This document shows, piece by piece, positions 59,618 to 64,000 of a stretch of 64,000 bases of DNA. Within the stretch, counting starts at the first letter, position 1. Each line of letters starts with the position of its first letter. Under the pieces are notes generated by a model. The model made no database searches. It had not been told where the DNA came from and was given only the letters and a program-made list of their open reading frames with translations. The stretch covers positions 124,001 through 188,000 of the forward strand of contig LCZK01000009.1 in assembly GCA_001025035.1 (NCBI GenBank). The letters run 5' to 3'. A program made the position numbers and the translations under genes. The stretch comes from Actinobacteria bacterium IMCC26207. Lineage in GTDB: Bacteria; Actinomycetota; Acidimicrobiia; Acidimicrobiales; Microtrichaceae.

Positions 59618-61204
59618 ATGCACGCAATTGGAATTGACGTCGGGTCTACGAATCTCAAACTGGTTCTCGTAGACGAAACCGGTCAGATACATGCATCCAC
59701 GAGCCGTCCACTGACTACGCGTCATGAGGGTGCAGCTGTCACTCAGGACGCCGAGCAGATTTGGATCGGTGTGCGAGATGCGATTCAAGAGATCACCGAT
59801 ACCCATCCAGATCGATCCCGAAGCATCGTAACGATTGGGGTCTGCAGTCAGTACTCCTCGATTGTTGGCGTGGATGCTCAAGGGGCCGTCACGAGCCCGC
59901 TTCTGATGTATCTGGACCATCGTGGCGATGATCTGTGCTGGTCGGTCATGGAGCGCTATGAGCAGGCCTTTGAGGTTTTCGTCGAGCGGCATGGGATTCC
60001 ACCCATCGGTGGCGGCTTATCCCTGGCACATTTGCTGCATCTCCAGAACGAGCAGCCTCTGATCCACGAGCAGACTGCCACCTATCTCGAGGTCATGGAT
60101 TTCATCAACCTTCGGCTGACCGGGCGCGCAGTTGCGACTCAGTGCACCATGTTTGCCTCACAACTGTGTGACAACCGAATTGTTGGGACAACAGAGTACG
60201 ACTCCGATTTAGTCGCCATGGCTGGAGTTGACCCCAGTAAACTTCCAATTCTCATTCGCGTGGATGACATCGTGGGCCAGGTCCCAGCCCATCTTGCCGA
60301 GCAACTCGGTTTACCCAGCACAGTCTCGGTGCGCGCCGGAATGAACGACACCCAAGCCGGCGCTTTTGCCACTGGCGTGCTGCAACGCCGCTGGCAAGGG
60401 TCAACGAGCGGGGCGAACTCGGCAGTATCGAATTTAGGACAGCAGTGTGGCCTGATGATTGGTACGACCGCAGTGCTCGTGGACGCACTTGACGGGCATC
60501 GAGTTGATCTTGATCACGAGGTGCTCGCCATGCCGGCTCCGGTACCGGGTCGCCATGTAGTGATGGCCGAGAACGGCATCTCTGGAGCCGCTGTTGAGCA
60601 CACGCTCAACCTGCTTCGGCCACAAGGCGACCGAACCGAGGGTTCGACCCCTAGCGGACAGAGTCCATTTGATGAACTTGAGTGGGCTTTGACACAGTCC
60701 CAGCCCGGATCCGAGGGACTGTTGTTCTTGCCTTGGCTGGCCGGGTCGATGTCACCACGTGCCGAGACTGCCCAACGTGGCGGATTCATCGGCCTGTCGC
60801 TCAGCACCACTCGAGAATCACTGCTGCGCTCGGTTGTTGAAGGAACAGCGCATAACCTTCGCTGGCTACTCCCCGCTGTAGAAGGCCTTACTGGAACCAC
60901 CTGCGAAGAAATCGTGTTCGGCGGAGGCGCCGCACGCTCTGCTGGCTGGGCTCAAGTGCTAGCCGATGTTCTCAACCGACGGGTCTGCGTGCTAGCGGAC
61001 CCTGAGTTAGCCGCAGCTACTGCTGTTGGAATGGTTGCCTTGTGTAGATCGCAGGGAGAGGACCCGACCGAGGTTCGACTCGACCAAGCCGCTAGCTACG
61101 CGCCGCGCTCCGAGTACCACGAGATGTACGAGCGTTCACAAATTCAATTCCAAGCCGCGTTCACAAACCACCTCTCTATCTGCGAAGCTTTGAGCCATGA
61201 GTGA
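59618..61204 (+). CDS. FGGY-family carbohydrate kinase (substrate unknown)
   Basis: The 528-residue protein has the ASKHA kinase pattern of FGGY enzymes: phosphate-binding GIDVGSTNLKLVLVD at the N-terminus, YLDHRGDD, then RAGMNDTQAGAFATG with the probable catalytic Asp, GTTAVLVDA, a C-terminal GFIGLSLSTTRESLLRSVVE and the adenosine-binding GGGAARSAGWAQVLADVL. It should phosphorylate a sugar or polyol with ATP. It resembles xylulokinases in outline but cannot be assigned to a substrate. Its end overlaps the start of a PLP lyase by 8 nt, so the two are translationally coupled and probably act in one pathway. It is divergent from rplJ. Confidence 0.85.
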   Translation: MHAIGIDVGSTNLKLVLVDETGQIHASTSRPLTTRHEGAAVTQDAEQIWIGVRDAIQEITDTHPDRSRSIVTIGVCSQYSSIVGVDAQGAVTSPLLMYLDHRGDDLCWSVMERYEQAFEVFVERHGIPPIGGGLSLAHLLHLQNEQPLIHEQTATYLEVMDFINLRLTGRAVATQCTMFASQLCDNRIVGTTEYDSDLVAMAGVDPSKLPILIRVDDIVGQVPAHLAEQLGLPSTVSVRAGMNDTQAGAFATGVLQRRWQGSTSGANSAVSNLGQQCGLMIGTTAVLVDALDGHRVDLDHEVLAMPAPVPGRHVVMAENGISGAAVEHTLNLLRPQGDRTEGSTPSGQSPFDELEWALTQSQPGSEGLLFLPWLAGSMSPRAETAQRGGFIGLSLSTTRESLLRSVVEGTAHNLRWLLPAVEGLTGTTCEEIVFGGGAARSAGWAQVLADVLNRRVCVLADPELAAATAVGMVALCRSQGEDPTEVRLDQAASYAPRSEYHEMYERSQIQFQAAFTNHLSICEALSHE

Positions 61205-62588
61205 CTATCCCTACGCCGAACGTTTCACTGTCAATCGCCAATTGCCCGAGCACGGAAGAGACCGTGCAGAGATTCTGGCCGAGCTTCAGCAGATGGCTGT
61301 CGAGGAAGATACTTCTTGGGAGACCGGCCAAGTCTCTGGCTCCTACTACTGCGGAGACCGTGAGCACTACGACTACATGACCAAGGCCTTCGGCTTGTTT
61401 GGTCACGTCAACGCACTGCAGCGAGATGTCTGTCCCAGCGCTACCAAGTTCGAGGGCGAGATCATTGCGATGACGCTCGATATGTTGCATGCCGAGGCTG
61501 TGACTGACACAACACCCGCTGGCATTGTCACAAGCGGTGGCACGGCCAGCATCACGCACGCCATGCTGGCCTACCGGGAGCAAGCTCGCGATGACCGCGG
61601 CATCATTCACCCCAACGTGGTGAAGCCCGAAAGCGCGCATGCGGCTTTCGATAAGGCCTGTCACCTGTTTGGCATCGAGCTTCGCGTTGCCCCGATCAAC
61701 CCAGAGACGGGCATTGTTGAGTTAGATGCAGTGGCCAACCTGATGGATGATCAGACCATTGCAATCGTCGGATCGGCTTGCACCTATGGCCATGGCGTGG
61801 TCGACCCCATAGCCGAGCTTGGGCAACTGGCCCTGACCCATGGAACCGGCCTGCATGTGGACGGTTGTCTCGGCGGGTTCATCCTGCCATGGGGACAAGA
61901 ACTGGGATACGAGATCCCACTATTCGACTTCCGGGTCCCTGGAGTGACCAGCATCAGCGCCGATATTCACAAGTACGGCTACGGCTTGAAGGGGTCTTCT
62001 GTACTTGCCGTTCGAGACAAGGCCCTGCGCAACTCGCAGTACTTCTATCTGACCGATTGGACTGGCGGAAAGTACTGCTCCCCTGGCATGGACGGCTCTC
62101 GTTCCCTCGGACTGCTCGCAGCAACTTGGGCATCCATGGTCGCCTACGGCAAGGACGGCTACCTGTCGCACGCCAAAGCAATCTTCTCTACGGCAGACAA
62201 AATGAAGGCTGCCGTCAACTCGCATTCTGAGCTACGGATCATCGGTGCTCCGACCTTCTGCTTCGCCTTCACTTCCGATTTGTTCGACATTTATCACGTC
62301 AATGACTTCATGCGGTTGCGAGGGTGGAGGTTCAACGGCCAGCAGTACCCCAACTCGATCCACATGGCGGTGACAGGACCACAAACCCAGCCGGGTCTGG
62401 CCGAGAAGTTCGCTGCTGACCTGGACGAGGCAGTGCAGTACGGGATCGAACGCAAGGACGAACCAGCAGGAAGCGCTGCGATCTACGGCGGAGTCAGCGG
62501 TGGAATCACTGATGAGGTTGATGAGTTCATCAAGGTAGTTATGGCCGACATGATGGACACCCAACAATCGCTTCCCCCACTGGTCTAA
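61197..62588 (+). CDS. PLP-dependent lyase/decarboxylase, sphingosine-1-phosphate lyase-like
   Basis: The 463-residue group II PLP enzyme strongly resembles sphingosine-1-phosphate lyase: TSGGTASITHAMLAYREQAR (PLP phosphate site), KPESAHAAFDKAC, HVDGCLGGFILP with the PLP-ring Asp (D222), DFRVPGVTSISADIHKYGYG with the Schiff-base Lys (K259), then TDWTGGKYCSPGMDGSR and the C-terminal AIYGGVSGG. Such enzymes cleave a phosphorylated amino alcohol to an aldehyde and phosphoethanolamine; glutamate-type decarboxylases are more distant. No membrane segment is evident, unlike the eukaryotic lyases. The kinase immediately upstream could supply its phosphorylated substrate. The true substrate is unknown. 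Confidence 0.82.
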   Translation: MSDYPYAERFTVNRQLPEHGRDRAEILAELQQMAVEEDTSWETGQVSGSYYCGDREHYDYMTKAFGLFGHVNALQRDVCPSATKFEGEIIAMTLDMLHAEAVTDTTPAGIVTSGGTASITHAMLAYREQARDDRGIIHPNVVKPESAHAAFDKACHLFGIELRVAPINPETGIVELDAVANLMDDQTIAIVGSACTYGHGVVDPIAELGQLALTHGTGLHVDGCLGGFILPWGQELGYEIPLFDFRVPGVTSISADIHKYGYGLKGSSVLAVRDKALRNSQYFYLTDWTGGKYCSPGMDGSRSLGLLAATWASMVAYGKDGYLSHAKAIFSTADKMKAAVNSHSELRIIGAPTFCFAFTSDLFDIYHVNDFMRLRGWRFNGQQYPNSIHMAVTGPQTQPGLAEKFAADLDEAVQYGIERKDEPAGSAAIYGGVSGGITDEVDEFIKVVMADMMDTQQSLPPLV

Positions 62589-62616
62589 CTACTAGGCCCG
62601 AACGGACTGCCTTCAG

Positions 62617-63657
62617 ATGTCTCAGCACCCGGTTCTGCAAACTGTTTCGCTCGGCCCACAGTGGCCAACAATTGATCCGTTCCTCTTCTGCGCGCATCAC
62701 GATGATGCCTACCCCGAGGGCAACGCCGAGTTCGGCCCAGCGGCTTCGCTCGAGGGACGGCAGATGGGGTCTGACTTTGCGGGCAAGGACGGCTGGCGGA
62801 TGTACCACGGGTCGGCCGTTCCTGGGTTTCCGCAGCATCCTCACCGCGGGTTCGAGACCGTAACGTTTGTTCGGAAGGGCTTGATTGACCACTCGGACTC
62901 ACTGGGTGCCGCTGCCAGATTCGGTGCAGGCGATGTGCAGTGGTTGACTGCCGGAAACGGGATTGTGCACTCGGAGATGTTTCCCCTGCTCAGCCCCAGC
63001 AGCCCGAATCCAGCTGAGTTGTTTCAGATTTGGCTGAACCTGCCAGCCGAAGACAAGTTGGTGGAGCCGTACTTCACCATGTTGTGGAATCATCAGATTC
63101 CGCGTGTGGAGTTCACCGACTCTGCAGGATGCACCACCGAGGTCACGGTCATTGCAGGAACTCTCCCCAACAACAGTTGCGAAGCGCCACAACCGCCTCC
63201 CAGCTCGTGGGCAGCGCGGGCCGACTCAGATGTTGCGATCTGGTCGATCCGTATGCAGGCTGGCGCAAGCTGGACGCTGCCGGCAGCGCTTGGCCCAGAC
63301 ACGGCGCGAATCTTGTATTTCTTTGAGGGATCCACGCTGACCGTCGCGGACGAGCAGTACCAGTCAGATACGGGCCTCGCTATTGCTTCGGACTGCGAGA
63401 TTGAATTGGTTGCAGGTGAGCAAGCAGTTGAGCTTTTGTTGCTGCAAGGCCGACCAATCGGCCAACCAGTGGCGCAGCACGGTCCCTTTGTTATGAACAC
63501 TCGAGCCGAACTTGAGCAGGCCTTCGAGGACTACCGGCGGACCGAGTTTGGTGGATGGCCGTGGCCAGAGGATGGCCCGGTTCACGGAGCAGAACCCAAG
63601 CGCTTTGCTCGCCATACAGACGGCCGAGTCGAAGAGCCAGATTCTCTTTCAGCGTAA
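62617..63657 (+). CDS. Pirin family protein (bicupin)
   Basis: The 346-residue protein matches pirins. The N-terminal cupin has HPHRGFETVTFVRKG (metal-binding His pair), DSLGAAARFGAGDVQWLTAG and GIVHSEM (third His and Glu), followed by LFQIWLNLPAEDKLVEPYF. The C-terminal cupin ends LLLLQGRPIGQPVAQHGPFV and MNTRAELEQAFEDY. Some pirins are quercetin dioxygenases and others are regulators; the function here is open. It lies 28 nt after the lyase gene, in the same operon. It is longer than most pirins (~290) by a C-terminal tail, and its last 9 nt overlap the convergent methyltransferase gene. Confidence 0.9.
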   Translation: MSQHPVLQTVSLGPQWPTIDPFLFCAHHDDAYPEGNAEFGPAASLEGRQMGSDFAGKDGWRMYHGSAVPGFPQHPHRGFETVTFVRKGLIDHSDSLGAAARFGAGDVQWLTAGNGIVHSEMFPLLSPSSPNPAELFQIWLNLPAEDKLVEPYFTMLWNHQIPRVEFTDSAGCTTEVTVIAGTLPNNSCEAPQPPPSSWAARADSDVAIWSIRMQAGASWTLPAALGPDTARILYFFEGSTLTVADEQYQSDTGLAIASDCEIELVAGEQAVELLLLQGRPIGQPVAQHGPFVMNTRAELEQAFEDYRRTEFGGWPWPEDGPVHGAEPKRFARHTDGRVEEPDSLSA

Positions 63658-64000
63658 CGGCAAGACCCGGGCAAAAATCGCCTTGAGGTATGCGCCTTGC
63701 GGGAAGGTGTCTGGGTGATCGATTGCGTGCGTGGTGTGACTGATTCCATCAAGCTGAACGCCAGATCGATACGCAGCATCACCCACTGACTCCATGAATT
63801 GTTCAGAGGTGACTCGGGCCGAGCAAGAGGCCTGCACCAACATGCCCCCCGAGTTCAGGAGTCTGACCGCCAACTCTGTCAACTTGCCATAGGCACGCAG
63901 GGCGCCATCGATCTGATCCTGCTTTGAGGCAAAGGAGGGTGGGTCGACAATGACCATGTCAAAGAGCCTGCCGGCCTCGATCATTTGAGACATGACGGTC
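63649..64000 (-). CDS. Class I SAM-dependent rRNA methyltransferase, RlmI-like (5' end outside window)
   Basis: The frame is open from the right edge to a TGA at 63649-63651. It encodes at least 116 residues of a methyltransferase C-terminus: FDMVIVDPPSFASKQDQIDG (motif IV DPPSF), ALRAYGKLTELAVRLLNSGG, MLVQASCSARVTSEQFMESV and HTTHAIDHPDTFPQGAYLKA. This matches RlmI/RlmK-type m5C/m7G 23S rRNA methyltransferases. A Met near the edge (63993) is internal, since the frame continues upstream (TVMSQM). The gene converges on and overlaps the pirin gene by 9 nt. Confidence 0.82.
   Translation of the reverse strand, partial: TVMSQMIEAGRLFDMVIVDPPSFASKQDQIDGALRAYGKLTELAVRLLNSGGMLVQASCSARVTSEQFMESVGDAAYRSGVQLDGISHTTHAIDHPDTFPQGAYLKAIFARVLPLR

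Overview
The window looks like a chromosomal segment of an actinobacterium, most probably of the class Acidimicrobiia or a close relative. The gene content is bacterial, and the pointers to Actinomycetota are a 61-residue zinc-type S14, the RPYPPGEHGR motif in S4, an actinobacterial-type RpoB, groES-groEL downstream of CIRCE operators next to the tsaE-tsaB-rimI-tsaD cluster, -10 boxes of TANNNT type and frequent GTG/TTG starts. The taxonomic call is inference; no rRNA gene is present to confirm it. Apart from the last three complete genes, everything is on the minus strand, so the biological order runs from high to low coordinates.

Region A (1-12.6 kb): two tandem paralogous giant lipoproteins, each built of PKD repeats around a beta-helix domain with a very glycine-rich insert. 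The downstream copy runs off the left edge. The upstream copy has a good sigma70-type promoter and an 11-nt G tract just upstream of it. Region B (12.6-15.7 kb): a small 53-residue protein coupled to a Nudix CoA pyrophosphatase-like gene, then groES-groEL with two adjacent CIRCE operators. Region C (15.7-29 kb): a DUF2332 protein, the t6A tRNA-modification genes tsaD, tsaB and tsaE with rimI, then alr (D-alanine), nnrD/E (NAD(P)H-hydrate repair), acpS, an unusually large GlmS and glmM (cell-wall amino sugar supply), and the L13-S9 pair.

Region D (29-59.3 kb): the ribosomal/transcription superoperon. In transcription order it is rplJ-rplL, rpoB-rpoC, rpsL-rpsG-fusA-tuf-rpsJ, the S10/spc genes rplC to rplO, secY-adk, infA-rpmJ-rpsM-rpsK-rpsD-rpoA-rplQ and truA. 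Putative promoters lie before rplJ, rpoB, rpsL and infA. Terminator-like or leader hairpins follow rpoC and tuf and lie in the rplL-rpoB, rpsG-fusA and rpsJ-rplC gaps. infA and truA have no ATG/GTG/TTG where homology demands a start; a CTG is the best candidate in both. L22, L10 and S3 carry long acidic, Ala/Glu/Thr-rich C-terminal tails.

Region E (59.6-64 kb), divergent from rplJ: an FGGY-family kinase overlapping a PLP-dependent lyase strongly resembling sphingosine-1-phosphate lyase, then a pirin. This is the best candidate for an undescribed small metabolic module. A partial RlmI-like methyltransferase enters from the right edge on the minus strand. No tRNA, rRNA, CRISPR array, transposase or integrase gene was seen.
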